Positions 1 through 15,000 of a DNA stretch of 64,000 nt are shown in pieces. The notes beneath the pieces are model-generated. The model had not been told where the DNA came from and did not search any database. It saw nothing but the letters and a program-made list of their open reading frames with translations. The translations under genes and the position numbers were made by a program. Positions within the stretch are counted from its first letter, which is position 1. Every line of letters starts with the position of its first letter. The DNA comes from Symbiodinium natans. Its lineage: Eukaryota > Sar > Dinophyceae > Suessiales > Symbiodiniaceae. The stretch lies in NCBI GenBank assembly GCA_905221605.1, contig CAJNDS010001024.1, positions 521,501 to 585,500 on the forward strand. The letters run 5' to 3'.

Positions 1-220
1 CTGGAAGGCATCGGTGGCTTCCTTTGCCGCAATATCACATGGCTCCGTGCAGATAGGAAAAGGGTCGTCCCTGTAGGAGGGCTCAGGCCTTCCGATGCGT
101 CACCCTTGCACAAGCTCCATGTGGGTTTGGTGGGTGTTTCTGTGACCCCGAGGCGCAGGGACCTTTGAGAGAAATAACGGCCAACAGAAGCCCAGATGCA
201 CAGCAGCGTGTGCGAATCAC

Positions 221-3200
221 CTCGGGCAGGGCCTCCTCTGCGATGAACTCCTCCGCGTCCGCATCGCAAGAACCCAAGAGGCTTCAGAAGCTTGAAGGTA
301 CTCAAGGAGGCTCTCGCCCCTGCAAATCTCTTGCCTTAAGTCCCTAAACCCTTTTACAGTCTTTGGAGCCTCTTCTTTCTTTTGGGGAGATTGCCTGGCA
401 AGCCCTGGCTCATAAGCCCTGACATTGCACGTTGACAAGGGGAGAGGCCAAAAATGGCCCTGCTCGAGAACAAAAGAACCCCCACTCTTACTTGCACTTC
501 CTGAGTTCCGAATTCCGACTCTTGTCAGGCAATCGGTCAGCTACTGCGACTTCCGAAATCGGTAAAACATACAATCAACACATCGGACTGCTACGCAAAT
601 TTGGAAGCACCTGCTCTGTGTGACGCGCACAACCGCTCCTCTGCATTCAGTTTGGACTGCAGGCACCGCGCATACTGGTACACAAAGCCGCAGCATTCCG
701 CAAACTCCTTCGCGACTCGGGCTTGAAAGTTCTGAGACTGACGTTGCAAAGTGCCGTTGGAATATCTCCTAAAAGTCCCCGACCCCCAGCTTTGCTGAGT
801 CTTGAACCACTACCAGAAGATCCTGCATTTCAAATCTGACGCCCCCTCAAGGTGCCTTTATAGCCTTTGCCAATGCCGTCGCTGGGAGGAGGAAGGTGTC
901 CTGAGCAGTCAGCATCATGAATCTAATCATGAAACCATGCTACCCCGGCTCAGTGGGCAAGGTAAGGCCATACGACTGCAACGTCGCGTGCAGGAAACAT
1001 CTGGAGTCCAACGATTGATTGCGGTTCAACGATTGATTGCGGTTGGGTCAAGTACGCCTACTTCATGCCCACATGCCTCCTTGCATGAATGCCAGCTTTA
1101 CGGACGATGGTACAAAGTACTGACCTTACTGTACGTCCAGGGTCGTTGAACTGAACGGAGATCATTGTGCAGGTATGCTGGAAGGACGTGAAAAGCGAGA
1201 TCTCCGCCCAGAATTCAAAGTCCTTGGATGTTTCATTCAGAAGCTGTTGCAGCTGCGCAAGCCATTGCGCAACAGATCAACATTTTATCATGGACAACTC
1301 GAACGCGATAATTGGCAACAACTGACCCGGCATGCTGAAATCTCATCTCACCCTGCGTGCGGCCATGCGACCGCGAGTGTTATGTTTATGATGTCACTGT
1401 CGACTTCTTCCTGCAACAGCACTGCGGCACAGTACTGCATGTATGTCTGGCTTTGACAAGCTGCCACACTTTAGAAAGGTGAAAAACCCTGCCAAAGATG
1501 CTGCCAAAAAAACCTAACTCCCAAGGCCAGGACCTATCAATGGCACATATTGGCAAGTTTTCTTGAGGATTTTAAAATACAGGTTGCGCACATGTTTATA
1601 GCTTGGATGGGTTCCCCTGGGGAACTTGCAGACCCGTGTTTCCCAAGTTTGTGACGGAGTCGATATTGTAAAGTTGCAAGCTGTGGATTCAGACTTCTAT
1701 CGATGCCAGTGTCTTCCAAGTCGGCTTCACGCCTCTCATCGCTTTGGTACCCAAGCGTGCGAGATCATGGCGAAGCACGCTCCAGCAGCTAAAGCAGCTT
1801 GCCACTGCATCTCAATACAACAAGTAACCAGATCACACCACGAAGCAGTTTGCCACTGCGCCCACGCACTACTTTGTAGACGGCAACATCTGGCAAGTTT
1901 GCTTCGACAATAGACAAGACGGCACGTCCCCAGGGCCTGATACAGACCAGGACCGGGCATGTACCTCAGCCAAGGATGCAACACTGCCCAGCTCCAAAAC
2001 TGAGACATGCTCGCACACATCCGGCGACGGCTTTGCAGCAAGTTACCTTCCTCGGCCCTCAGAGAATCGGGTAAACATGATCTCTTTGTCCTGGCTGCGT
2101 TTTGCGGTCAAAAAATCCTTGGCTACATCTTCCAGAGATTATCATGTACACAGAGCCGATCAGGAAGCACTCTCTCTCCTCGAAGACGGTGAGCTCGAGG
2201 TAGCCACAGAGCTGCGTAAAGGCACCTCGCAGGTTCAGTCTTTTCATCCAAAGAGCGACCCAAAAGCAATCACGGGGTCCAGGAACCCTGACATCCGAAG
2301 GCACTGGGGATTCCCAGCCAAGCACAGCAACTTTCGGAGAGAAAGAGGCCGCAACTTTGTGGGGTCACCTTCATGCAGCCACAAGATCCAACGCAGCTCC
2401 GAAGTCCCGATCCCAAGGCACGCTGCGACAGCTGCTCCAGGAAGTTGTACATCCTTGGTGGCCGTGTCTTCATAGCACACTGCTCACAAGAACTCAGATG
2501 AAGCCAGAGACCCTCTTCGTCCCGGGGGTAGGTGAAAGGAAAGGCACACAAGGCTCCATGACTCATGTACCTCCACACTTTTAGGATCTCTAGGGCCCTC
2601 AACTTCCTTCAAACCCCTGGGTTTTGCAGCCAAGGCGTCGCATGCTTCCGCAGCACCGGCCCCCGCCGGTCCATGTGCAACCTCGTTCTCAAGACCAAAT
2701 CAAGGCTCAACTCAAGCTCCACTCAAGGCTCAATATTCTGCCTCTGCTTTTGCACAAGAATGCGATCTGGTGTTCAAGGATGGGTTGGAATGAATGATGT
2801 ACTCCTGGAGCTTTACGCAGCTGAGCTGCTCATTGATCAGTGTCTGAGAGAGGAGCTGGGAATCCAAAGGTGCCGCTTTGTGCTTCCTGGCAGATCGGGC
2901 AACCCCAAAACCCTGACCAAATGCGTTTCCAGCGTCCAGAGTCCAGAGCTCCGTCTGCAGCTCTGCGTCTTGTATGCGTTTACGTGTTCGACACGCGACG
3001 TGGGGTTTTTGGGATCTACAGTGCGGGTTGAGTGTTTGTGGGATACACAAACCCCAAAGACGGAACGACGAAGGCCCACCCACCCTGGCTCCTCAAGCTG
3101 TGATCAACAAAGCGGAGCACTCGAATGCAGAGATGCGAGCTGATCTTGTTGATCTTGAGATACCTGGGCTCAATCCCACAAAACAAGCCCGTAAGGTGCT

Positions 3201-4510
3201 AGGAGCATAACGAAACGAGTGCTGTCAGGGCTTCAAGCAGCCGAAACCCGGCGAATGCCTACACTGCTTGCACATGGCACCGAAGAAGCCCCAAAGGGAA
3301 GGGGACAGGCTACCCGTAGGCCGACCTCCAGCTGATAGCTTAACAGCTGCCGGGTGGCACTGCCCAATATAAAATAGCCTGAACCGGAAATTGTAGATTT
3401 AGGTTTCCGAAGTCGGGGAGGCTTCAAGAGCCGGGCTGATAGTGCGAAGTCACATGGCCACCTGTCGCTTTCGATCGCCGGCCTGTACCGGGAGCTGCAC
3501 TATTCCAGGTAGCCCCAGAAGCCCTGAAGCCCTTGAGTCATCCGCAACCCCAAAACCCCAAAGCCCAAGACGAGCGTGACTTGCTGGACTTTTGCCTCGG
3601 AGTTCAACTTGATCACCTGCTGGATGGTCGCGGAGACCCGTGAGATGCAGCTTGCCACCACCAGCCTGGAAAAAACAGGGCCCATCAAATAATGGCATCG
3701 GGTTTTTCATATTGGGTGTTGTATGCTATGCCTTATGAAGTTCTTGAAGATATTGGGCAGTATACCTTTTTTACATGACATACATATACAAATAATTAAA
3801 TAAATAAACAAATAATATAAATATAAATACAAATATATATATATATGTAATTATATGTCACTCCATACCTGGAATCAGCACCCTGCTTCAAAGCTCTACG
3901 CATGGCCCTGCCAGATGCCGCCCATGACAACGTCATGTTCGTAGGACCAAGGGGCAGGGAGAAGAAGATGACAAAGACGTTGTACCTAGAAGAGGGATCC
4001 ATTGCGGGGTGCTACGACTTCCTTCTAGAATCTTTTTTTGCATCCAGGTCTGACGCCGGGCATCACCTAATTTACTGAAGAGGCGAAACTCGTGTTCACC
4101 CCTCAAAGAATAGCTCGAATACTCTCAACTTGATTGTCAGGTAAAATGTCAAAGAGAACTACACATTGAGTTGCCACGCTCCTTCTAGAATCTGCAACCC
4201 GAAACTCCGAAACGTTACAGGGCCTGCCTGCGCTCCATTACACCTCTCGCTTTCTCTGTGATAGATTTTTTAGGCTTATAAAGCCCAGCATGGGCTTCGA
4301 ACTCCATCGATCCTGGTGCTGGCAAAAGCTCCCCGTATCGAAACGGAAGCCAAGGAACATGGATCCATCTCATGTCTCCCTTGATTTTTGGCCTTTAAGA
4401 ACATTGCAGTGCAGCGAGGCTGCACCCTCTCTGTGGCGTTCCACGCGTGGATGGCCATGGGCGCTGGCGTGAACTGACCCAGGATCCAGTGGCAGCAGGC
4501 CACATACCTC
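221..4510 (-). CDS. Exon-like segments of an unrecognised multi-exon gene
   Basis: No long ORF is present, but short minus-strand stretches read like exons, with AG|G acceptors and GT/GC-type donors. Approximate segments in gene order: 4507-4429 (YVACCHWILGQFTPAP...), 3985-3869 (YNVFVIFFSLPLGPTNMT..., with CTAG|GTAC acceptor and CAG|GTATGG donor), 3665-3575 (SCISRVSATIQQVIKLN...), about 3360-3305 (RQLLSYQLEVGL), 2840-2769 (LINEQLSCVKLQEYIIHS...), 2455-2399 (RMYNFLEQLSQRALGS), 2213-2180 (LCGYLELTVFEE) and 268-221 (DAEEFIAEEALPE). The hydrophobic segments would suit a membrane protein. I recognise no family, and these may belong to more than one gene. The intervening sequence looks intronic. 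An AT-rich low-complexity stretch lies at about 3776-3860. Confidence 0.3.
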
Positions 4511-5619
4511 GGATTAGAAGCACATGGTGCGTTGAGGCTGGCGCTGTAAGGCAATTGCGCAGTCTTGGGAAAGTCCTGGGGCGATATCTTGCCACCGATG
4601 AGACAAGCGCTGCTGTGTCACATGTGTGGATGCTTCGCATGTCAAACTCACAGTCACACAGTTGATTGACCTGGAACCCGGGCAAACGGAACTCACTCAG
4701 GACCAAAGTGCCCAACCCACCACCCTTAAACCCCCAAAGCCCTCAAGTTGGCCGTCACACACCCGTACACACCCTGCTACTACTTTTTGCAAAAGCTTCA
4801 TGCCGCCGGAATTATGGCTTACTATAAATTACGCACCACTCGCACAACCTCGGCCCTCAACCCTCGCGGAAGGATACCAGCTGTAGAGCAGTGGCTGTTC
4901 CGCCCGACCCTTGGAGTGGTACTGGTACGTCGTCAGCCAACTCTCCTGCAGTCAGAAAAGCTCCCAAGTAAACGGTTTGGAGTCTCCTCAAGCAGGGGCT
5001 GCAGAAGGAGGACTTCCGTGCAAGCGCACACTGCACGGTCCACATGCGAGACTTAAGACACCGAAGGCTTCGGACCCTGGCGGAATGGATGACGTTACAA
5101 GAACTACGGTTCGGGAGGCTCTTGTCTGCATGAAAGGAAGCTTTTGCCCCCCAAGGTTCCATTCCATTTTCTTCACTGGTCTGACCGACCATGTACCAGA
5201 AGCACCCGAGAACCTGAGTGCCAGCTCGGCAACACGATAAACTTTACGCATGGCGAGTGGGTGTCACATTCACAGAGGCAGTTCTCTAAAGCACGGTTTC
5301 AATGAGGGATTCTGAATATACAAGGCGCCGTGCTAAGGAGAGCGACCCCAAAGGGACCACATGTTTAGAGAAACCCCGGCTATACACTCGCATCACTGGT
5401 TCATGCACCGCCTGCTCTAAGTGACGTGTCAGGTCTCATTAGGGCATCACATCGGCGCATCACAGTCGCAAACCCGCACCAAACGGCCCTGGAGGGTCTC
5501 TACGCAACCCGAGAGCGTGGACCGAGAAGAGGATCACCAACAGTGCCTGTCCAGCAGTGGTGGACTTACTAGGGTTGCACGGCTGTAAGTACTAAAGTGC
5601 GACGCAGTACGACACGGTG

Positions 5620-8600
5620 CGAGCGTCGTCCGAGTCCGAACACCCATCGCCTTTATCACTGCGGTAGCCAGCTGCATCCCCTGCATGTACGCGTACCCCA
5701 AGGAGTCCTGGGCTGTTTTGAGGCGTTGAAGCCAGGGTGGATAATGGTGCGCACTCCAGGCTTGGGGGAAGTTGGGCGGTCTTTCAGCAATCGCATCTCT
5801 GTGCACACGTCACTCTCCTCGACGACCTGCAGCAAATTCTGAAGCTTCACCAGCCGCAGCAGCCGCACGATCCGAACCTGGGTCAGAAGTGGAAGGCCAG
5901 GAGCAAAGCATTTCTTCGACTACAACTTGTGTACGGCTGGTCACTGGTCACTCTACAAGTGCCCCGATACACTGGGCAGAAGTCCTTCATGCGAATCCCT
6001 CTGCAGGAGGACACCACACGACGAAGCCAACAGGCCAAGTCACCACGCGCGCCACGCGCAAGACTCGTCCGCCAACGCCCATGGAGGTGCCTTGGTGGGA
6101 TTCTGAAACCCTGGATTTCAAGACAAAGAAACAAGGCCCCACAAACCCCTGTCTTTGTCACACCGAGGCTTCATTTGACATGTCGAACCCGACCAATACT
6201 CCGCAATGCCAAGCTGCTTTGCGAGGTCGTGCTGCCCTCCAGCACTAGCATGACCTGTAGCACAACTTGCCACCACACTCCGATCTACCTACCATGTTCA
6301 TAGGGCAAGGAATGCCGCAGAAGGCCACAAAGAGCACAAACAGGCAGCTCTCGATAACAAACTTCTTGAGCTCTGAGGCACCCAATCAAAAGTCACAACG
6401 CCCACGTCGAATAAGAACCAGGTCCTGCTGCACTCAGTCTGGACTCTACGCCTTGAGCAGAATGAACAAGCTACACACGACACGATTTCGGCTCTGGTTG
6501 AACTGGAAGATCGCAAGCGCAAGCTGTCACAAGATCCGAGACGCTATGCGTGGCCAGGAAAAACTCGCACGACCGGCAAAGAAGCAGCAACGAGTCGGAG
6601 CTACTTGTGGTTCCCCTATATAGACATGTGTGTATGCAATGTAGAATGTAAAACATTTGCAACCAGAACATCACTGACCGGAAAATCTTAACACCCGAGC
6701 CCTCTGTCCTCACGTAGTGTGCCAGCGCCCGTGAGGGCGACTGCACTAGCAGGCCGTTCTCGTAAAAGCCTGGCTTCAGAATCGACGCATCAGATCACTG
6801 AAACCACAGTAAGCGATACAAGATCCAAACTCCCGACGCATCTCCAATCAAGGCCACCCCCTCTGTCAACAGCATTGTCACATCCCTTCGCCAAGCCTGC
6901 CCAAAACTCGGGCCACGCCTGTCTGCGCACTCGCGCCGATGTCGATAGTCCAGTAGAGCATCATGGGTATCAACACCGAGGCGACCTTCAAAAGGGAAGG
7001 AGCGATTAGATCGATAAGACAACCTGTACAGGCAAGGACTCGACGCATCTCCTCAAGTGGTTTCGGCAGGTCAAAAAGCAGTCAGAAAGCCCGAACGCTG
7101 AAGAGCCAACCCCAAAGCGGAAGAGCCATGACACTCTGCGACCCCCGGACTTAAGAGCGCTTGCACGCGCCAACTTGATGCCCGATAGCCGCCTCCGAGT
7201 TAGGAATCTCCCAGCTGACAATCACCGGAATCGAGATCGCATCGAAGATCACCTGAGCAGTCTGAAATTGCCAGGCTATGTTTCCCTGCTTCGGTGCTCG
7301 AAAACAGAAAGAAGCCGAAAGCTCAAGCAGTCCCAGCGGCGCAAAGCAGACCCACGAAGGACCAAACGAGCCGTGCCATGGAGTGTGGGTCCATCAGAGA
7401 GCCTCTGGTGGTCACAAGATTATGCAGAAGCATGCACAAGCATGCACAAGCAATGGAGACTTGTGTTGTTGCTTCAAGCACAACGCTCGTCTATCGCCAT
7501 GCTGGGGGCCCAAAAAGAAAGACTACAAAGTGCGTGAGCATGCCTCTTGAAGTGCTCATGCCGTTGAAGAAGGCCAAAAAACGTCAACAAACCATCCCTG
7601 ATCGTACCCTTCCATCCACAACACAAATACTCAAACCCGAACGACGCCTAGCAAAGCCCAGGGAGCGGTGTAGGCACGTCAGAGTGGGCTCTGCTTTGTT
7701 CTCCATCCGAACCTCCTGGTTAAAGAATGGGGAGGAGGAAAACAGATGGTCAGGCTTCAGCAAGAAACACACCTTCCCAGCCTCCTGACTGACGTTCAGG
7801 GTCAGGTGCGACCGGCTAGCCGACTGATATCGCATATGCACGTCCTGCAGCAGCCCGTGTGCGATGGCGTCGTGAGCCCGTAGACTCAGTAGAACACAGG
7901 TCGTGCCCGAAGCTCTCGTGCTATCAGCCGAGCCCTCATAGCTTCAAGTGCTTCAGGCGGTCTTTACGCCTAGGCGGCAACAGACCCGGAAGTTCACAGC
8001 CGGCGGCACCTGAGATGCTACGACAGGTATCCCCAAAAGTCCCAAAGCTCCTCCGCCCGGCTGTTGAGCTCCTCCTGGCTGCAATGGACGTATGGGCTAA
8101 AGATGGACGCGGCCAGATTACCCAAGCAAGCCGACAGCCAGGAAGACACATAGTCACATAGTCAAAGTCTCGTCCCAAAAACAGCATGCTTCCGGTGTCT
8201 CTTTGCACAGAATACATCTCTGAGGCTCTGGTACTGACCGCATGGCCATCGCTTCGGGTAGGGCTCTGTGTCACAGGAGGGCACAAGGGGTTGTAGCGTC
8301 CCGGGGTCAGTTCAAGGATCGTTGTAGGCAGCCGAGGCGCCCATATGCCATACCTTACCGGAGAGGCAAAGGAAGAAGAATGGCTGCACACAACAAGAAG
8401 GCCACAGCGAAACCCCAAGCCATCGGAAGACAAGGCGCAGGGAGTAGACCTTGCGCTTCTTTTCTGTGCTGATGCCCGTGATGTTGAAGGCTGTTGGCCT
8501 TTGTAGCACAAATATGCACACAGGCTTCAACCAGCCTGAACCTGAAGTAACCTGCATGCCATGCATGTAATTCAAAGCCTCCGAACCCCTGCGGCCCAAG

Positions 8601-10620
8601 ACACACGACACGCTCCTGCTGCGCCCTCCAGAACTTCTGCAAGGCCTCGGGCACCTGGAGGCTAGGAGAGCCCATGGTGCCCCGAAACCTCAACATGACG
8701 TGACAGGATTTCACTTAGGTTAGATTGATTTGAGAGAGAAGGTCGTGGCTGCTCCGTATGTCAGGCCAGGGGGACGGTTCAAGGCCTTGGCTGTCCCTGT
8801 GAGGGTGGAGGAGCACAGGAGCACAGAGAAATCACTCCAAGCCCTCCCAGCCTTCGTCATGTCGGGCTTGTCGGGCTCCGAGGGCGCTTGCCCCACGGCT
8901 TTCGAAGGATCCTCTTGTGTTCAACGAGGCCGTCGTGCCCATCTCAAAGGCCCCGACAGGGAGTTCCAAGTGGTTGCTTTAATACTACAATGCATGCTCC
9001 CGATGCATACTCCGGCCTTGGCATCTTTGACCAGGCTGGCAGACGCTTTCGCCGAGACTTGTCGCACAGCCGCCTGCCACAAAACATTTTTTTATCCAGA
9101 GATGCCGCAACCTAGGACCAAGTCAATGCTCATGAGCGTTCCCTTGTTCACTTTTGGACATCGAAACCCAGAACCCAAGCCGCAAGCTCTCAGCGGAATC
9201 TAAACCCGCCTTCACCTTCTGTGACCTGGCAGCGATCTCCTCAGAAGCAGATGCAGGGCAATTGGCCGAACAAAGGAGTGCAGGGCGCCGACGGCTGTCT
9301 TCGGCCAGGCTCATCTTGCATTGGGTGCTTGATCTTCTGCTGCTGACCCCAGAAACAGCAGCCCTCACCACAACTGCTCTTGAAGCCATAGCCTCAACAT
9401 GCCTCACCCCATGCATTTCCGAGCTGCATCCAACTCACGCTCGATCGCGGCAACCGCCTGCAAAACAAAGCGGGAGGGGTGCGCAAATGCCTCGGGTGAT
9501 GCGCAGGTCAGGCCTGGGAAATTCCCTCCATCGGCTGCCTCTCTATTTAGGGGTGTTTAGGGCAGGGCCAGGTAAGGGCTGTCAGGTTTCAAGCGCAATG
9601 TGAGCATCAGGCTTTGCTCCGGGCATGTTCTGCGCCACCCTGAATCCTACGCATGGTTCTACTGATTCTAACTGTTTAGCACGACACCGCCAGGCCGTAC
9701 TTTGAGCCGAGCAGCTGATCTGCAGCATGCGATTCACAAAACTCGCACCGAAACCACAAGGAAGACGCCAAGCTGCACGCCCGCCACCCCGGTCCCAACA
9801 CCCCGACCACGATTCAAATCTCTGATCACAAGTTGTTGAAAGCTTGGCTGCTCCTACTTGATCCTTGGCCAATTTCTGGAGATTTTCAGGCACCTGAAGA
9901 CCCCCGGCCACCTGAAAAATGAAACAACTCTGAGGCTGCGAACCGGTGCGAAAGCAGCGCTGCAGTTATCGCATGGTTTCTCCTTGGTGTCTGGAGACGT
10001 CCCCTCAAGGCCCTAACTGCCCTCCCATCTTCCATTCTTTGACTTTGACATGGGTGATGGTCGGACGAGAAAACACCCTGACAGGATTCTCGGAACGGGT
10101 ACCTGCACCCAAAAGCCCCAACAGCACATAAGATGACAGCCGCACAGCATGCTGTGCTTCGCATCGGCTGGCATACCGACTTGCAAGAACATGATGAGTC
10201 GAGGTGCATCTGGCAAGCCGCAGTTGGTAATCACTTGGTCCTGCATGCAACACTTCGAGTATCCAATCTATTGACCCAGCTCTTCACAACAGTACCCGGG
10301 TTCTAGTAGATTTGCCTCGACGTAAAATGCACGGTGGCAACATGTGGCATGGTTATTTGTACCTCACATGCAGGCATCTACATTACCTGCGTGTCCTCTG
10401 CCAGGAATAGGCAGCGTGAGCCGCCAACGGCGATGCTGCTCATCTCCTCGAGAAGCCCAGAGTTCTATGACGCAGCCTCTGCTGCTCAGCCTTCCATAGC
10501 TTTACCAGCCCAACTGCCACAGGGCACAAAAAAAGGACCTCTCGCCTCCAGCGGCACCTGCTGTGGACCGAGGACGTTGAGGGTGTAGATAGGCATGCCA
10601 CAGAAGTTCACCACCACCTG
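5620..10620 (-). CDS. Further exon-like segments, unrecognised gene(s)
   Basis: Short minus-strand stretches again read like exons. They are about 10615-10547 (VVVNFCGMPIYTLNVLGPQ, between CAG| and |GTGCCG), 9905-9850 (VPENLQKLAKDQ), 8676-8628 (VPEALQKFWRAQQE), 8430-8360 (hydrophobic, WGFAVAFLLCAAILLPLPL), 8095-8030 (HCSQEELNSRAEELWDFWG), 5850-5784 (LQNLLQVVEESDVCTEMRL) and 5706-5626 (DSLGYAYMQGMQLATAVI). These could be the upstream part of the same gene as 221-4510, since the strand and spacing fit, but no protein family is recognised. The rest of 4.6-11.9 kb shows nothing beyond presumed intron or intergenic sequence. Confidence 0.25.
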
Positions 10621-12028
10621 GCGAAGTGTACGACAAGTATCATTCTCGCTCGACGAAAAAGGAAGTGCGGTGGCCGCTCGGAACGAGGCAGTATCACAAG
10701 CTGGCTGCCTGGAACACTGCCACCCAGAACTGTAGGACATTCCTGCTGTGCGGTCATGTGAAAGAAATCCTACAACGCAGCATGAGTCACAAACAGCATC
10801 AACACCATCACCATCAGACTTAGTTTGCGAGTAGATCCCCGTGTGCACTTTAAGGTGAGGCACACGTCCAAGTCGCCGTCAAAGCCGCGGAAAGCGATCT
10901 CCTGTTGTCGTTACACGGAAGTCAGCACTCAAGGTTCAGGGATTGAGTGTTCTCGCAAGCCGCTTTGTGCGGGCTTTGGTTTTGCCCCCTCTGCCCTACA
11001 GACTGGCAAATGCACCACCCACCTTGAAGACGGTCGAGAGTGCCTGCGGGAGCAAGGCCTCAATTGTGCCGATGTGGTGGCTTCACTGTGCTTCACTAAT
11101 CCCACCGGCAGCTCGGACAGGCTACAACGTTGTGGGGCCAGGGCCATGCAGAAGATGACGTTGAAAGCGGCTTTGTTCTGGTCCTGTGCGTCGCAGGCTG
11201 TCTTGGGTGACTTCCCTTCAAGACGACCTCAACAATAACCAAAGCGTGTAGAGGGCCGAGCTTCCACGACGCATGTCATAGTGATATGGATGATATACTG
11301 ATGATATGGAGTGCAACAGTCAAGCTCTGAAATGTGTCCAGTGCTCTTTTCCCTCAGCGGAAGTTGCGGGAGCCAGCGCTCGAACCAAGTACCGCTGAGG
11401 CCTACCATGTGGCCCATCGCAGATTTTGCTGGAGGGCCAACATATCAGCTTTTCCTAGCCATCCGTTCGACGAGCTACCTGAGCTACCCTGCGCCAGAAT
11501 CCTCAGACCTGCCAGTAGTTCCTTCTTGCGAACGTCAGACCGAACCAAGAAGAGCCCCAAATCCTAAACACGTCTAAGGTAAACTGATGTTTTGAAATGA
11601 ACGTCCCCCCCCTCTGACATGGTCACCACCCGACAGCCATCAAAGGCTCAGCGGCTCAGTAGGTGACCACCTTGAATGCTGCTGTGCAACTGCAGCGTGC
11701 TTCTCGGACGCTAGCGCCTATAAACCGTGTAGCCCAGGTTGTTCTTCCTTGCAAAGCAATCAGTTACTCCTTGGGGGTTGCGCTACTGTGGAATGCAGTT
11801 GCACATGTACATCCGGATCGATGATACCAATACTAACATGGTCGGCTGTGCGGGCACGACTGTGGTTGGATGCTGGTCAACGATGCAACCATTCAGACCG
11901 TGCGGCATGCACTCTATATCGCAGCATTTCAATTCTCAACATGAGGGACAAGAAGACCCTCTCTTAGCCAGACAATGGCTCGCGGCGGGACTGGCAGGAA
12001 CCCCCGGAAATCCCTCTGGGAATCCGAC

Positions 12029-15000
12029 TGCACGTAGGCATTCGCCAGAGTGCAGGGCATCGATGGCCTTGATGTTCCCTGGAGCGGCATTAAGTCCAGC
12101 ACATGAGCCAAGGACACAACGGACACAAGGTTAGGGAACACATTTGAAAACCCACCCCGGCAACCCTCACTATACCCGCTTACGCTGTCCTAAAGCTGCT
12201 TTCGATCGGAAGGGGTGGCCTCGGCCCTTTTCGGGCAGCAGCTTGTTACTTGCAAGCAAGACTTTTGCTTCTGTTCCTGGAAGATGTCGATGCCACCTAA
12301 ACCCTGAATTTAAGCTGGGCCCTAGAGAGGCCCTGCAACCTCCAAATTTGTTCCTAATCCTGTTCTTTCGGCATCCATCGACATCCCCATTGCCCGCCTT
12401 CCACTCCTTGAAAGCGATGTGTGATGTAGTGGTCCAGCTTCAGCCGGCCTGCCTCTCACACAGAACCAAGAGATCCAGTGCCTCCTTCCTAGAGATAACT
12501 TACAATGAAACGGGCCGACTTTGACGTCTTTGGCCTACACGTCAACCTTGAATCAAGCAAGGACGGTGAGGCATCGAACATCCTTTTTGGCCCTAAACGC
12601 TGGAACCCTCTGCCCCGAACTGCCCTGAAGTTAAAGCTCAAGGCCCCTGGCTACAGCCCCGACCAGTCCCCTCACAGAACACTTTCATTCCGAACCCCCT
12701 ACCAGGCCCTACCTCGTAGGCATCGATCAGGGGCGGAACCTCGGATCGGCCCTTGAAGCCGCCGAAAGCCTTGGGAGAGCGCTCTGAAAATTGCGGCTTC
12801 TTTCAAAGTATGATTTTCCCGTATGATATGAGGGCATCGAGATGACGGCGGGTGGATGCAAGAAGCCGAATTAAGACCTCACCTGAACCTAGCACAACAA
12901 CGTCGGCCCCACCGCCTATGCCAGATCCTGGTGTGTTGGCAATCCGGGCTTCACTAAAACCTAAGGGCCCAAGGTGCCCTGCCCGGCTAACCCCACTAAG
13001 CTCAACCGGCTCAACCTTCCAGGAGCCCAGCCGTGCCGGTCCACTTCCGGCCAGTGACGAGCTGGAAGGGCCGGGTGCTGATTTCCTGACTAAACGAAAA
13101 AACCCGGCTGATCCAAAGTGCACCAGACAGCACACATGGACTCTGTAGCAAAGGAGAGTTGTCTTCCATGCATCCTTGCCCGCAGCTGCCACGCCAATGA
13201 CACACGATTCGCCCCATCCACGATGGGCGCTCCTTTGGAGTTCACAAAATGTTCAATGGGTCCGTAAGGGCCCCCCCATCACCACCAGACAAGGACGAAA
13301 ACGCATGAAGAACCAGCAATGGACCCGCACAGCCGTTCGTGACCAAGTGGCTCCAGCGCCGCCCGCATCACCTCCGTGTTGCCCGTGCCTTCGGGACGAC
13401 ATGTGGCTGACAAATCTCTTGACAAGTCTAGTGCTTGGATACTTTCCCACATGCGCAACACTGCCGCCAAGAGGCAGTCAAAAGTGTAGTCGATGCCCCA
13501 CTTCGTCATGCCAACTAGCACCTTCACATCACGCGGGGCCTCTGGCACGCCTTCGTTCCCTGAGGCCTTGAAGCCCTGAGCCTGCTGAATGGGCTTGTCG
13601 TAATCCTTTGGGTTGACGCAGTCCGTGGCCCCGAGTTCCTCCAGCACAAGAGAGCAGCGGGGAAAGAGGCCAGAAAAGTGCAGCTCCAACAGTTTCGGGG
13701 AGGCCCTTCCCATTAGGCCACGTAGTCTGGGCAAAGATAGGGTGAGGGCTATATAACAATAAATCACATCGCATCAAGTTTTCACGTGCTTCTGGTCTCC
13801 AGCCGAGGCTCCTTGGCGATTTCGAACTTCTTGGGGTTCCTTGACGAGGGGCAATGGTTTTTCTCAAACGTTAAACGTTGGGGGCATCAATGCTTGTCTC
13901 TCGGGGGTGCGACATGGAGAGCTTGGGGCTCATGGGGTTCGGCTTCTGCCAGGCGTTCGACCAAGCAGCCGACCACATGCAAAGATGCGGACATGGAAGT
14001 GCCCATAACCCAAAACCCTCAGATCAAATCATCTCGATTGGACGGTTGGATTCTTTATTGGATGGCTTAAATTGGTTTATTTCAGTATTTCTGTATTGTA
14101 TGTCTCTTTCGTTCAACTGCTTTGTTGCTTGCAGCTTTAGGCCAGGGCACGTGTCGATGGCAAAGATGCGGGCCGCCCCCCTCATCTGGGAGCCTCGCAG
14201 ACTCTGCCGCGGCAACCGGCGACAAAGAGCCGATGTAGAGTGAGATGATATGAGGCCAAATGACCCCATCGATCAACCTCACGACAGCATCTGCCCTGAA
14301 AACCCTGTGCCTTGGGGCGGTACTCAGTTCAACCTCTTTATCTAAACCCCTAACCTCAATCCTGAAGCCTTTGTTGAAGCCCTGCTCTCGAGGCACTGCT
14401 CTCGAGGCATCCCTGCCTTGGATCACCGCCAAGCCAACAGCCCCGAGGCCGAAAACAGCCACGCTGGAGCCGCCCTGGTCAAGGGATGGCACGGCACCCG
14501 GCGACTGTTGTCTGTTGTAGTGCGTTCGAGGATTGACGATCTCGCACGTTGGCTCTTTGGCTCCATGAACTCTCCCACTTGAACGATGCCGGTGACTGGC
14601 ATAGGTCAAAGAAACGAACTTACCGCGGTTCATCTTAACCCCCAGGACCCGAGGAGGCTGAGTACGCCTTGCCCTTGGGCTCGGATATCTGAAGCTTGCT
14701 GTCCCTCCGCCTGTTAACACAATTGAGCCGCAGTTTAAACGAAGAGGCCTCTACATTCAGCGTGTTCCACACGGCGCCCAGCCCCGTCCTTGTGCGTGAC
14801 AAGTGGGCGCAAGCAACGAACAATTCTATCTCGAAGGGCTCTCATTGCAGGGTTCTGTGGCAACTTGTATGATCCAGTTGGGATTGCCAGCACACATCGC
14901 TTGCAAGGTGTAAGTTCAGCCTCCTGACCCTAGTTATTAGGTGAAGGGTTTCGGTCTCGAGTGGCTTGGGTTTTTGGATGCTGCCGCGCGACGATACGCC

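Noticed and set aside
3776-3860. AT-rich stretch as a possible origin or promoter
   Set aside because: Simple ATAA/TATA low complexity inside a presumed intron, with no associated motif.
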